A stretch of 64,000 nucleotides of DNA from Allocoleopsis franciscana PCC 7113 (GTDB lineage Bacteria; Cyanobacteriota; Cyanobacteriia; Cyanobacteriales; Coleofasciculaceae): contig NC_019738.1 in assembly GCF_000317515.1 (NCBI RefSeq), positions 843,501 to 907,500 of the forward strand. The letters are read 5' to 3'. The position numbers were made by a program, and so were the translations under genes. The notes below the pieces were generated by a model. The model was not told the DNA's origin. It ran no database searches and saw only the letters and a list, made by a program, of their open reading frames with translations. Positions 56,699 through 64,000 of this stretch are shown here, in pieces (the stretch's first letter is position 1; each line of letters starts with the position of its first letter).

Positions 56699-56904
56699 AA
56701 GCCCAGAAATTAATAAGCAGGTGGTTTTTTGACATTTTTATGGGGTTAATCAGGCTTCTTTGGGTTCCATGGCTACCTGATAGAGATGAGCAATGGAAGT
56801 CAATTACCCCCTAACCAAAGAAAAAATAGACCCCAAGTTCTCGCTAAAGCCTTACAATTAGGGTTGAAATGTAACTAAAAATACACAAAAAACAGAGATT
56901 AACT

Positions 56905-57108
56905 ATGGCGGAAAAAACTTTGTCGTTCAATGTTCCGAGTATTGTCTGTGATGGCTGCGCCAAGGCTATTACAGATGAGATTCTCACTCATGAGTCAGAC
57001 GCTAAAGTTAATGTTGATGTAAAAGCTAAGACAGTGAGTGTGGACACCGCCGCATCCGAAGAATCCATTAAACAGATGATCACGGCTTTGGGTCACACGG
57101 TAAGCTGA
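56905..57108 (+). CDS. Heavy-metal-associated (HMA) domain protein, copper chaperone-like
   Basis: 67 residues, a single ferredoxin-like HMA domain (MAEKTLSFNVPSIVCDGCAK). The metal-binding CxxC is Cys-Asp-Gly-Cys (residues 15-18). Members shuttle Cu(I) to P-type ATPases, and ScAtx1 in cyanobacteria supplies the thylakoid pump for plastocyanin. Here the motif lacks the usual Met before the Cys pair. No transporter is adjacent. Confidence 0.88.
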   Translation: MAEKTLSFNVPSIVCDGCAKAITDEILTHESDAKVNVDVKAKTVSVDTAASEESIKQMITALGHTVS

Positions 57109-57113
57109 ACAGG

Positions 57114-57244
57114 CTAGTGCATGACGGCAAAAGAAAAGTTTCTGACCACCTCTGTGCAAGCAGGGGAGAGGGGCCGGAGCTCATACGAGGACAGGGGAGC
57201 AGGGGAGATTTAGCTGGTCAGTTATTTCTGCCATGCTGCACTAG
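57114..57244. repeat. MITE-like imperfect inverted repeat, about 131 bp
   Basis: The left end CTAGTGCATGACGGCAAAAG and, read in reverse complement, the right end CTAGTGCAGCATGGCAGAAA share about 30 aligned positions, continuing into CTGACCA on both sides. CTAG bounds each end. The centre is G-rich (GCAGGGGAGAGGGG). It has the size and ends of a non-autonomous transposable repeat. Confidence 0.55.
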
Positions 57245-57290
57245 AAACCCTTTTTTAGCCTAGATATTAAATAAGCTTTGTGTTTAACTT

Positions 57291-57331
57291 CCATCCCTAC
57301 GCGCTGAAGTGAGGGGTGGTGTTCTTTTTTT
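57291..57331 (+). terminator. Terminator after the copper-chaperone gene
   Basis: CCATCCCT pairs with AGGGGTGG around an 11-base loop (one wobble), followed by TGTTCTTTTTTT. The rest of 57332-57545 is AT-rich and holds no ORF; promoter elements for the GGDEF gene probably lie there. Confidence 0.7.
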
Positions 57332-57545
57332 GGCGTTCAGGTAGCCTGTTCTCATAAAAGTTGCGAATAGCGTGTAATAAAACGAGATGACGCACTTAGC
57401 CGATGATTGCTACCCACCTACACAATTTTGCCGATCGCCTCTATTTGTATTTGCACTTATAAGTGCTATTATCATTTTTTTTCAAACTCTCTATCTCTAA
57501 TTTACACTTAGGCAATGCTTTAGCTCGCCAAAGCTACGTATAATC

Positions 57546-58517
57546 ATGGACGCTTCTATCTTGGTGGTTGGAAATGATCAGTTTCTCACCACAATTGTTA
57601 ACCAGATTGGTAACATTATGTCTGGCACGGTTGAGGCGTCATCTGCGCTTAATGAGGTTATACCCTTAATTCGGAGCAAACAGCCTGCTATTTTGATTTT
57701 GCAAGCATCGCAACTCGGTTGTTTAGAACTCTGTCATCAAATTAAGGAACAGGTTCAGTTAGGCTGGACGTACTGTATTGTGGTAGATTACCAGCCTGAG
57801 ATCAGCGTTGATGAAATGTCATTAGAACCACATCAAGAGTTGATAGCTTGTGGTCAAGCTTTGGAACATGGTGCAGATGCCTACTTACGGTTGAGTGCAG
57901 TTCTTGCTGGTGAAGAAATTCGCTTGCTGAAGGCGCAAATTCAGGCGGGGTTACGAGGAGTGCGATTTTATCGAGAAGTCATGCAAACAAATGATGTTTT
58001 GTCAACCATGGCGTTAGCTGATCCCTTGACCGAATTGAGCAATCGTCGAGCAATGGAATGGGAGTTACCCCGACAAATTCATAATGCTCGTGTGGAATCG
58101 ACGCCGTTGAGCCTCGTCATGCTGGATGTGGACTATTTTAAATCCGTGAATGACACTTACGGGCATCAAGTGGGCGATCGCGTTTTGCAATTGCTGTCTG
58201 CTCGTTTACGGCATAACCTACGCTTTCAGGATACCCTCTTCCGTTATGGCGGAGAAGAATTCGTGATTGTTCTGAGTAATACCACCTTTCAAGATGCTCT
58301 AATCGTTGCTAGACGGCTGAGACGCTTAATTAGTGACCAACACTTTAACATTGATGGGTCATTAGCACTAGGAATTACAGTGAGTATGGGACTGGCTTCT
58401 CTGATTTCCACCGATGATGCTAAAGGCGAGACTCTAATCCGACGTGCCGATCATAATCTGCTACGAGCCAAGTCAAGTGGTCGCAATCAAGTGTTTTTTG
58501 GGGAAGACGGTTTTTAG
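57546..58517 (+). CDS. Diguanylate cyclase (GGDEF) with degenerate receiver domain
   Basis: 323 residues. The N-terminal 130 residues follow receiver-domain spacing (ASILVVGNDQFLTTIV, then PAILILQASQL), but the expected phospho-acceptor Asp is Gln53 and the acidic pocket is reduced. It should not be phosphorylated in the usual way. The C-terminal GGDEF domain is intact: LTELSNRRAMEWEL, catalytic GGEEF near 235-239, and an I-site RxxD (RFQD) five residues upstream, so product inhibition is likely. It makes cyclic di-GMP from two GTP. Confidence 0.92.
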   Translation: MDASILVVGNDQFLTTIVNQIGNIMSGTVEASSALNEVIPLIRSKQPAILILQASQLGCLELCHQIKEQVQLGWTYCIVVDYQPEISVDEMSLEPHQELIACGQALEHGADAYLRLSAVLAGEEIRLLKAQIQAGLRGVRFYREVMQTNDVLSTMALADPLTELSNRRAMEWELPRQIHNARVESTPLSLVMLDVDYFKSVNDTYGHQVGDRVLQLLSARLRHNLRFQDTLFRYGGEEFVIVLSNTTFQDALIVARRLRRLISDQHFNIDGSLALGITVSMGLASLISTDDAKGETLIRRADHNLLRAKSSGRNQVFFGEDGF

Positions 58518-58552
58518 TGGAAGATGTGAAGATTGAAGATTGAAAAAACTGA

Positions 58553-59251
58553 TTAAGCAGCAACTTCCGAGGTTTGGTAATGTTGTTGAATCACCTCATA
58601 GCACTCGGCGATTGAAGCTCGTTGTTCCATCGCTGCCACCAGTGCTTCGTAAGATTCCCAATGTTCCTCAATTAGGGTTTGAGCTTGCCGAATCGCTAAC
58701 CGTTCTTTGAGTTGAAACTCGCTGCCTTGGCGTCCCAATAATGTCAGCGTTTCTCTTAGTTTCTGCCGGTCTTCTCCGCCTCCCTCCGCACTGCCGTAAA
58801 CTAGAGTTTCGGCGGCAATTCCTGCCATCCAGACTTTGCAGAATCGATCTAAAGTCCATTGCAGTTGCCTCACATCCAGCACATCCGGCGAGAGTGCGTC
58901 TGTATTAAACATGACACCCCCCAAACCGGGTTGTCCTTGCTTAAAAGCTTCCCAGGCCGTTAGGGTATATCCCGTAATCGGAATACCCAGGATGTACGCG
59001 ACTAGGAAGTGACCGGCTTCATGGCGGAGAATGCGATCGCGATGCTGACTCCTTGTCCCCGCCAGCCAATCTAATAGTAAGGTAGCGCCTTTGCCTTGGA
59101 AGTTGAAACTATCCAGTGTGGCAAGGCTCAAAACGGTGATAGTCGTGGCGGCAGGGATGACGGGTGAGATATTAAACATGGGGCCTAACAGCGCCGACAG
59201 CGTCATGCCGAAGATGCCAATGGCAATTAGATTTAGGGCGGTTTGTTCCAT
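58553..59251 (-). CDS. M41-like zinc protease without an AAA module
   Basis: 232 residues. Two N-terminal hydrophobic segments (residues about 5-25 and 30-48) precede a soluble domain with the zinc motif HEAGH at 77-81. A third-ligand region follows, GIAAETLVYGSAEGGGEDRQ, aligning with the FtsH pattern GGRAAEE...ASND. FtsH normally carries an AAA ATPase before this domain; here none is present. Such orphan M41-like proteins exist in cyanobacteria and plants, and their substrates are unknown. Confidence 0.85.
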   Translation of the reverse strand: MEQTALNLIAIGIFGMTLSALLGPMFNISPVIPAATTITVLSLATLDSFNFQGKGATLLLDWLAGTRSQHRDRILRHEAGHFLVAYILGIPITGYTLTAWEAFKQGQPGLGGVMFNTDALSPDVLDVRQLQWTLDRFCKVWMAGIAAETLVYGSAEGGGEDRQKLRETLTLLGRQGSEFQLKERLAIRQAQTLIEEHWESYEALVAAMEQRASIAECYEVIQQHYQTSEVAA

Positions 59252-59337
59252 TGGTTTTATCGAGTTTTTGTTAACTTTTATTAATTTTACTGGTTAAACC
59301 TGTTTTCGCTGCCAAGAAATAGTCGCTTCTTGGGGTG

Positions 59338-59535
59338 AGTTTGACCTCTCCCCCTAACCCCCTCTCCTACGAGGAGAGAGGGGATAAGAGAAATTAGTTT
59401 TTTGTAGGCACAAGATAAAATGTTTTCTCAGCTACAACAATTACTGATGTCTGTAAAAATCAAAGCCTCTCTCAGCTTAAAAAAATTATCCGCTTCCCTC
59501 TCCTTGTAGGAGAGGGTTTGGAGAGAGGTCAGAGT
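59338..59535. repeat. Cluster of CCCTCTCC-type interspersed repeats
   Basis: Two inverted hairpin motifs, CCCCTCTCCTACGAGGAGAG near 59350-59380 and CCCTCTCCTTGTAGGAGAGG near 59495-59517, lie between the protease and carboxypeptidase genes. They are the same G/C-run family as the insertion in alaS. Nothing else is visible in 59252-59580. Confidence 0.75.
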
Positions 59536-59580
59536 GTACCTCATCTAATCGAGAAGACCTATATATTCCTATATATTGCC

Positions 59581-60504
59581 TTAGGGAGTTGCTGAGGGTG
59601 TTGTTGCTGAAGGTGAGGTAGGCGTTGCGGACGGTTCTGTGGGTGAAGTTGAGGTTGGTGTTGCCGAAGGTTCCGTAAGTTCAGGTGAGGTAGGCGTTGC
59701 CGAAGGTTCTGTGGATGAAGGGGATGCAGGACGAATTAAATTTTTAGCTCTGTAGAAGGTTTTTAGGCTGTCGGTATCGCCGACAAAACGCCAGTGCCAG
59801 GGTTCATAATTGACACCTTGAGCATTGCCTTTGGGGAACGATATCTCAAAACTGTAGTAAGCTGCATTTTTCTTCAACCATTTGAATGCGCTTGTATTCT
59901 CGAAGGTAGGACTGAGATTCGTGGCGGGTGTTTTACCGTCGCCAATATCTACCGCGTAACCAGTATGATGCTCACTATATCCAGGGGGCGCACTAACTTC
60001 TGCGCGTTTGGTTGTCACTTGTCCCCGTTGTGCTTTGACATCAAAAAATAGATGCTTTTGGTCGGCAACGGCACGAAAACCGGAAATAGGGACTAAGCTT
60101 ATACCTTCTCTTGCGGCTGCGGCTGACATCGCTTTAAATTTCTCGGCAGCAGCGGCCCGGAGTTTAATCTGTCCATTCGCTGTAATGGGTTTCAGTTCTG
60201 ATGCTGGTGCTTCTTGATAGGGTAAATGTCCGAGGAGGTTATCCACCTTTTCGGTTTCGGGACTCGATTCTGTTTGGCTACCTGCCGATGTTGATGTTTC
60301 GATTGGCTTTGGTTTAGACGATGAAATCGACAAACTGATGATGGTGGCGATCGCGCCTAAGCCCAATAGCCCGACAATGACCCAAACAGGCTTAATCCGA
60401 GATTGGCGTTTAATATCGGGTGTATCCCGCAGTGCCTCTGGAATATCGTCGTCTGGTGAGACTGAAAAGTTACCTGTTTTTCCTGGGAGATCCCCGTTAT
60501 TCAA
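59581..60504 (-). CDS. D-alanyl-D-alanine carboxypeptidase, VanY family (M15B)
   Basis: 307 residues. A short cytosolic tail is followed by one transmembrane helix (VWVIVGLLGLGAIATIISLS) and a periplasmic M15B domain. The zinc ligands read GYSEHHTGYAVDIGDG and, later, EPWHWRFVG; the segment ISGFRAVADQKHLF is the conserved substrate helix. It should trim terminal D-Ala from peptidoglycan stem peptides. The last 45 residues form a low-complexity TEPSATPTSP repeat, unusual for the family, which may anchor or space the protein. The tail DNA is a minisatellite-like repeat. Confidence 0.92.
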   Translation of the reverse strand: MNNGDLPGKTGNFSVSPDDDIPEALRDTPDIKRQSRIKPVWVIVGLLGLGAIATIISLSISSSKPKPIETSTSAGSQTESSPETEKVDNLLGHLPYQEAPASELKPITANGQIKLRAAAAEKFKAMSAAAAREGISLVPISGFRAVADQKHLFFDVKAQRGQVTTKRAEVSAPPGYSEHHTGYAVDIGDGKTPATNLSPTFENTSAFKWLKKNAAYYSFEISFPKGNAQGVNYEPWHWRFVGDTDSLKTFYRAKNLIRPASPSSTEPSATPTSPELTEPSATPTSTSPTEPSATPTSPSATTPSATP

Positions 60505-60658
60505 GAATCCACTCCTACACTGAAAATCAATACTGAACTGACCTGCTTGCTTTGCCTTGAGTTAGTCTAACAGCCTCTCTCGGAGTGTGTCTCCTTAAGG
60601 CACCTATTTTCTAGGATTGGCTTACTATCATACAGGTGTGTGATAAAGAGAGTGCATC

Positions 60659-61672
60659 ATGCCCAGTGTTAATACTGAGCTGTTACAACCCTTGATTAAA
60701 CTCTATCTTCAGCTAGGCGGCGGTGTCCTGCTGGGATGGGTTTTAGGACGCTTGCTACCGAAAAGAGTGCCAACCTTAATTGGTCAATTTTTGTTTTGGA
60801 TTGGTGTACCCGTCAGTATTATTACTTTTCTGCGGGGTGCTGACTTATCCGGAGCAATTTGGATTGCGCCCGTGATGGCATGGGTGGCTATTTTATTGGG
60901 AGCGGGATTAGGGTGGATTTGGATTAAATTCAAGAGTAGGAGCAGGCTTGGTGTTGTTCGCCATCAGCAATCTTCGTCGCTTTTCCCTTTAGATCAGCTA
61001 TCTGGGGCGTCTGTCGAGTCTTGGAGTAAGCCCGCACAGGGGAGTTTTCTGTTATCAGCAATGGTGGGTAACACGGGTTATCTGGGCTTTCCGGTGATAC
61101 TGGCGTTGGTCGGAGAAAAGTATTTTGGCTGGGCGCTGTTTTATGACATGCTGGGATCGGCAATTGGAGCCTATGGTTTGGGTGTGGTTGTCGCTGCACG
61201 TTTTAGTACAGAAGTCAAAAGTCATTGGCAGTTAGTTCGGGCAATTTTATACAATCCTGCCCTGTGGAGTTTGGGATTGGGATTGGGGTTTCGTCAGATT
61301 TCTCTGCCGGAGGTGGTGGAACGGAGTTTACAAGGATTGGCTTGGAGTGTGATCGCACTTTCACTGATATTAATTGGTATGCGCCTGTCGCAGTTAGATT
61401 CTTGGAGTCGTCTGGGGCAGGTGTCGGTGAGTCTGGGGATTAAAATGCTGATAGTTCCCCTGGTATTGGGGATTGTGCTCGTGCAGCTAGGGATTACAGG
61501 TGCACCGCAGTTAGTGATTGTGCTGCAAATGGGGATGCCTCCAGCTTTTGCGACTTTGGTTTTGGCGGAAGTGTTCGATTTGGAACGAGATTTGGCTGTT
61601 ACGGCACTGGCGGTTGGTTCTATTGGGCTTTTGTTAACGTTGCCTGTTTGGTTGTTGTTGTTTGGGGGTTAG
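60659..61672 (+). CDS. AEC-family (auxin efflux carrier-like) transporter
   Basis: 337 residues with about ten hydrophobic helices. Family motifs are visible as LGWVLGRLLP near the start, SAMVGNTGYLGFPVILAL in the middle, and VIVLQMGMPPAFATLVLAE late. Members are secondary transporters of organic anions or, in plants, auxin; the substrate here is not known. No neighbouring gene suggests one. Confidence 0.88.
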   Translation: MPSVNTELLQPLIKLYLQLGGGVLLGWVLGRLLPKRVPTLIGQFLFWIGVPVSIITFLRGADLSGAIWIAPVMAWVAILLGAGLGWIWIKFKSRSRLGVVRHQQSSSLFPLDQLSGASVESWSKPAQGSFLLSAMVGNTGYLGFPVILALVGEKYFGWALFYDMLGSAIGAYGLGVVVAARFSTEVKSHWQLVRAILYNPALWSLGLGLGFRQISLPEVVERSLQGLAWSVIALSLILIGMRLSQLDSWSRLGQVSVSLGIKMLIVPLVLGIVLVQLGITGAPQLVIVLQMGMPPAFATLVLAEVFDLERDLAVTALAVGSIGLLLTLPVWLLLFGG

Positions 61673-61737
61673 TGAAGAACCTCTCTTCTAGGGCGTGTTT
61701 TCAAACTACTCTTTATTGCATTTCATCCTGGAAGATC

Positions 61738-61848
61738 CCCCTCGCATCCCCCTTAAAAAGGGGGACTTTGATTGAATTTTTCCCTTTTTCAAGAGGGTCT
61801 GGGGAACTCTTGCTCCCCCTTCCCTTGCAGGGAAGGGGGCTGGGGGGT
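61738..61848. repeat. G/C-run interspersed repeats
   Basis: CCCCCTTAAAAAGGGGGACT (61748-61767) and CCCCTTCCCTTGCAGGGAAG (61816-61835) are hairpin repeats of the same type as at 59338-59535, filling most of the gap between convergent genes. Confidence 0.7.
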
Positions 61849-62072
61849 TAGGTTTCTTGCAACAGTTCGCTTTGGTTCTCCTCTACTTCTTCCTTGGGAA
61901 TGTCGAAGAGTACCTCAAACTGGGCTTTGGGGATGAAGCGGCGTAAAAATCGCTTATGATCTTCGGCGTCTTGGCGGTTGCGGAAACGGACAACGATGTA
62001 GGTTTTCGCGTTCGGCAGAATACGAGCGATCGCCCAAGGTCGGTCGCTAGGATGGCTGAAAAGTTTTACCAT
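61848..62072 (-). CDS. Conserved cyanobacterial hypothetical protein (74 residues)
   Basis: 74 residues from ATG 62072 with AAGGAG 9 bases upstream. It starts MVKLFSHPSDRPWAIARILPN and contains a strand/helix alternation (TYIVVRFRNRQDAEDHKRFL) suggesting a small ferredoxin-like or RRM-like fold. I recognise it as a conserved unknown rather than a named family. No signal or membrane segment. Confidence 0.7.
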   Translation of the reverse strand: MVKLFSHPSDRPWAIARILPNAKTYIVVRFRNRQDAEDHKRFLRRFIPKAQFEVLFDIPKEEVEENQSELLQET

Positions 62073-62291
62073 TGGTAGAATCTCCTTGATATTGGGGAGC
62101 CAGAAGCCAGCGTGAGCCGTAGGAAAGTTCGGCGCTGGCTTTTGGTTTTTTTTGTGTGCTGCTTAGCTTTTGCAGCTCACGAGAATTAATATAACCCAAT
62201 TAGGCTGATTAGGTCAATAAGCATAGTTGACATATTTCGGATTAACGAACCAAATGCGACAATTGGCGTAATTCGTGTTGATAGGGCAGTC

Positions 62292-62483
62292 GTGTCAGAA
62301 GAAGAGAAGACGGTAAATTTCAGAGTGTTTCTGTCGGAGTCGGAGCGAACTCGATTTAAGGTCGCCTGTGCCCAGAATCGAACGACGATGAGTCAGCAGG
62401 CGGTTGAATTGATTCATGAATGGCTGAAAACTCAGGAAAGCGAAACCCCCTCACCCGACAAAAAGGGCAAGGGGGAAGAATGA
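62292..62483 (+). CDS. Small RHH/ParG-like DNA-binding protein
   Basis: 63 residues. After a short acidic tail, KTVNFRVFLSESERTRFKVA followed by TTMSQQAVELIHEWL reads as a ribbon-helix-helix protein of the ParG/CopG type. A lysine-rich C-terminus follows. There is no toxin or ParF/ParA gene beside it, so it may be a transcription repressor, an orphan antitoxin or a partition remnant. Confidence 0.7.
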   Translation: MSEEEKTVNFRVFLSESERTRFKVACAQNRTTMSQQAVELIHEWLKTQESETPSPDKKGKGEE

Positions 62484-62546
62484 GGTGATGACGCTTTATG
62501 TCGAATTTTGCTCTCTACCACATTTGGAAGCAATTTTTTTACGGCT

Positions 62547-62709
62547 TCATCTCAGCGGTTTGATGGCATTAATATAAAGGAATTGACTAGATTCTTCAAT
62601 ACTGCCAATCGTTAGAAAGCCTGTGTTCGTAATCTGAGCTAGTAACTCAGATTTTTTCTCTATCCAGAGGTTGATAGGCTCGGCGCGATTTTTTCTTAGC
62701 GTCTGTCAT
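62547..62709 (-). pseudogene. Small ORF disrupted by a +1 shift at an A-run
   Basis: On the minus strand, ATG 62709 reads MTDAKKKSRR and stops early. Dropping one A from the A-run gives a continuous 53-codon frame, MTDAKKNRAEPINLWIEKKS, continuing through LLAQITNTGFLTIG to a stop at 62547. Because the shifted frame has no start of its own and is open over 50 codons, I read this as one small gene with a one-base insertion, or a slippage site. The family is unknown. The other bases of 62484-62816 show nothing else. Confidence 0.5.
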
Positions 62710-62816
62710 GGTTAATTTCTATCAATGAAACTGACGGATGCGACTGAGCGGATGAAGAGAATTTTTGCATCCAAATCCACACAAGCAGTTTTAGGCAGTT
62801 CGCTCTAGCCGAATTG

Positions 62817-63806
62817 TTAGACTTCATCAACATCGGAGGTTATATCTCTATTTTTCACTGGTTGAATTAGCTCTTCTTCAGAAATGATGACAGCATTAAG
62901 TGGATTACGCTGAGAAACAGGTTTTGGATTCTCATGAATATCAATCGTGATCAAAAAAATACTTTTATGATTGTAAGTTACAACAGGTACGTTGGAAGTT
63001 TTGTTCGACAAGGCAAAACATAAGTCTTTATCAGTAACTTTAAAGATGACTAAATAGCCGAAAGGTTCATTGTATTGTTGAGTATAAGTATAAATCTGAT
63101 TGAAAGCTTTACGAATATATCTTTTTCCACGAGCATTACCATCAAAAATCTTAGCATCAGCTAAAAGAGGATCTTCTGTGCCTTGTGCTGCAATGAGATC
63201 AATTTCACCAGATATAGAAGATGGCTCGATAGTAAAATCAAGCCCCTGATCGTGCAAATACGAGTAAAAGTTGAGAGCAAGTGATTTTTCTGCTTTTCTT
63301 GAATCACTTTTTGTTAAATTAAGTAATTGATCGCGATGAAACCACTCAGTTCGATATTTATAGCGAATCAAAAAAATTAGAATAAGTTTTTGATCATCAA
63401 GTTGCTCATCAATATACTCGTAAAAAGGGTCGAGAAAATTTGAACGAATGATTGCTGGAATATTATCTGAATCAGCGTGTCCGCCAAGAATTTGACCAAT
63501 CCGAGAAATTTGAGGTGCATAAGTAGGGTTAGACAATCTACGAAGAACGGAGTACCCAATCGCCGATGCCTCTTCCTCAGACTCACCTAATAATCCTTCA
63601 CCCTGGAATATACGTTCAGTAATATTGTCAAGATCTGGATATTGTGTAACTAATGCATCCATGATACAAACATATATAGGTTGGCTATCAAAAAATAGCC
63701 AAAATCGCTGGAGTGTTATCAAGAATGCATTGATCTTTTCTGTATTTAACCGTTGAACACGCTTATTAAGTTTCTGACGTAGATTTTGAATTATTTGAGA
63801 CTGCAT
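62817..63806 (-). CDS. Putative PD-(D/E)xK nuclease-like protein, unknown family
   Basis: 329 residues. The N-terminal 190 residues are mostly helical with no motif I recognise. A restriction-endonuclease-like core follows, with Glu201, Asp203, Asp217 and Lys219 in SGEIDLIAAQ and LLADAKIF, matching the E/D...D/ExK arrangement. Next comes KAFNQIYTYTQQYNEPFGYL, a helix that often contributes to this fold. No methylase or restriction partner is adjacent. It could act in defence or DNA repair. Confidence 0.65.
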   Translation of the reverse strand: MQSQIIQNLRQKLNKRVQRLNTEKINAFLITLQRFWLFFDSQPIYVCIMDALVTQYPDLDNITERIFQGEGLLGESEEEASAIGYSVLRRLSNPTYAPQISRIGQILGGHADSDNIPAIIRSNFLDPFYEYIDEQLDDQKLILIFLIRYKYRTEWFHRDQLLNLTKSDSRKAEKSLALNFYSYLHDQGLDFTIEPSSISGEIDLIAAQGTEDPLLADAKIFDGNARGKRYIRKAFNQIYTYTQQYNEPFGYLVIFKVTDKDLCFALSNKTSNVPVVTYNHKSIFLITIDIHENPKPVSQRNPLNAVIISEEELIQPVKNRDITSDVDEV

Positions 63807-63908
63807 AGGATTATTTAAAAGTTACACAGCGTAGAAGCATTACACAGACAAATTAATGCATTAAGTAATAGTATTTTGTTTTTTTTTACATCAGCCCAAG
63901 CTACCTCT

Positions 63909-64000
63909 ATGCCATTAGAGATCGTGAAAGACGAGGAGAGATTCGTCAAGGTCAAGAGTAATTTGCATAGAATGGAAATGAATTGGAATGAGCAAAATTA
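63909..64000 (+). CDS. Possible partial CDS running off the window
   Basis: ATG 63909 opens a frame (MPLEIVKDEERFVKVKSN) that is still open at the last base. No Shine-Dalgarno is visible, and 30 codons are too few to identify a product or exclude chance. Confidence 0.25.
   Translation, partial: MPLEIVKDEERFVKVKSNLHRMEMNWNEQN

Overview
The window is chromosomal DNA of a cyanobacterium. The evidence is psaF-psaJ (photosystem I), a Ycf37-like protein, cyanobacterial SigF and ClpC, and very frequent HIP1-type GCGATCGC octamers. A complete fraC-fraD-fraE cluster (septum/filament integrity) points to a filamentous organism. Short tandem repeats, hairpin repeats, IS remnants and a group II intron fit a large, repeat-rich genome of the Microcoleus/Coleofasciculus kind; this placement is inference. 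I saw no rRNA, tRNA or CRISPR array.

Layout. 1-3910: a signalling cassette on + strand (receiver-PP2C phosphatase, HATPase-like kinase, STAS protein, adenylate cyclase), which looks like a partner-switching module with a cyclase as output. 4076-4758: rpmI-rplT. 4824-9719: a periplasmic binding protein, a Ycf37-like TPR protein, an unknown membrane protein, purH, psaJ and psaF. 9869-16949: tsaD, an alpha/beta hydrolase, a GAF protein, an NAD(P)-binding/CIA30 fusion, sigF and a BI-1 family protein. 17074-20410: prfB with its programmed +1 frameshift, then DUF3285-like, ybeY, dgkA-like and trpG. 20573-25645: an MBL-fold protein, a GAF-adenylate cyclase, a CMD-family protein without its CxxC, an aminopeptidase P and recX.

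25906-28548 is an accessory patch: CsbD, a ParD-type antitoxin with a truncated ParE stub, two Uma2-family genes, a 33-bp direct repeat and an IS transposase remnant. 28650-36163: an isochorismatase-like hydrolase, an esterase, a tandem-duplicated corrinoid adenosyltransferase, fraCDE, larE, and a tnpB fragment. 36160-40954: a fused two-ATPase peptide ABC protein and clpC. 41262-50767 is dominated by a heptamer array, a 1105-residue coiled-coil/TPR membrane protein built on 29-residue repeats, a hairpin cluster, and a two-gene unit with a 1506-residue STAND-type NTPase/TPR membrane protein and a small partner that seems to have lost an ATPase core.

50864-56703: alaS, carrying an apparently in-frame repeat insertion; an intact-looking group II intron (RT/HNH ORF, domain V) about 120 bp upstream of alaS and in the same direction; then a noncoding stretch ending in a strong terminator that may encode an unknown RNA. 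56905-64000: a copper-chaperone-like protein, a MITE-like inverted repeat, a GGDEF protein with a degenerate receiver, an M41-like orphan protease, a VanY-type carboxypeptidase, an AEC transporter, small DNA-binding and hypothetical proteins, a frameshifted small ORF, and a PD-(D/E)xK nuclease-like protein.

The candidates for something undescribed are the STAND/TPR pair (45805-50657), the phosphatase-kinase-STAS-cyclase cassette (1-3910), the RNA-like locus (56330-56698) and the nuclease-like gene at the right end. Family calls come from reading the translations and from memory of the families; no database search was run.
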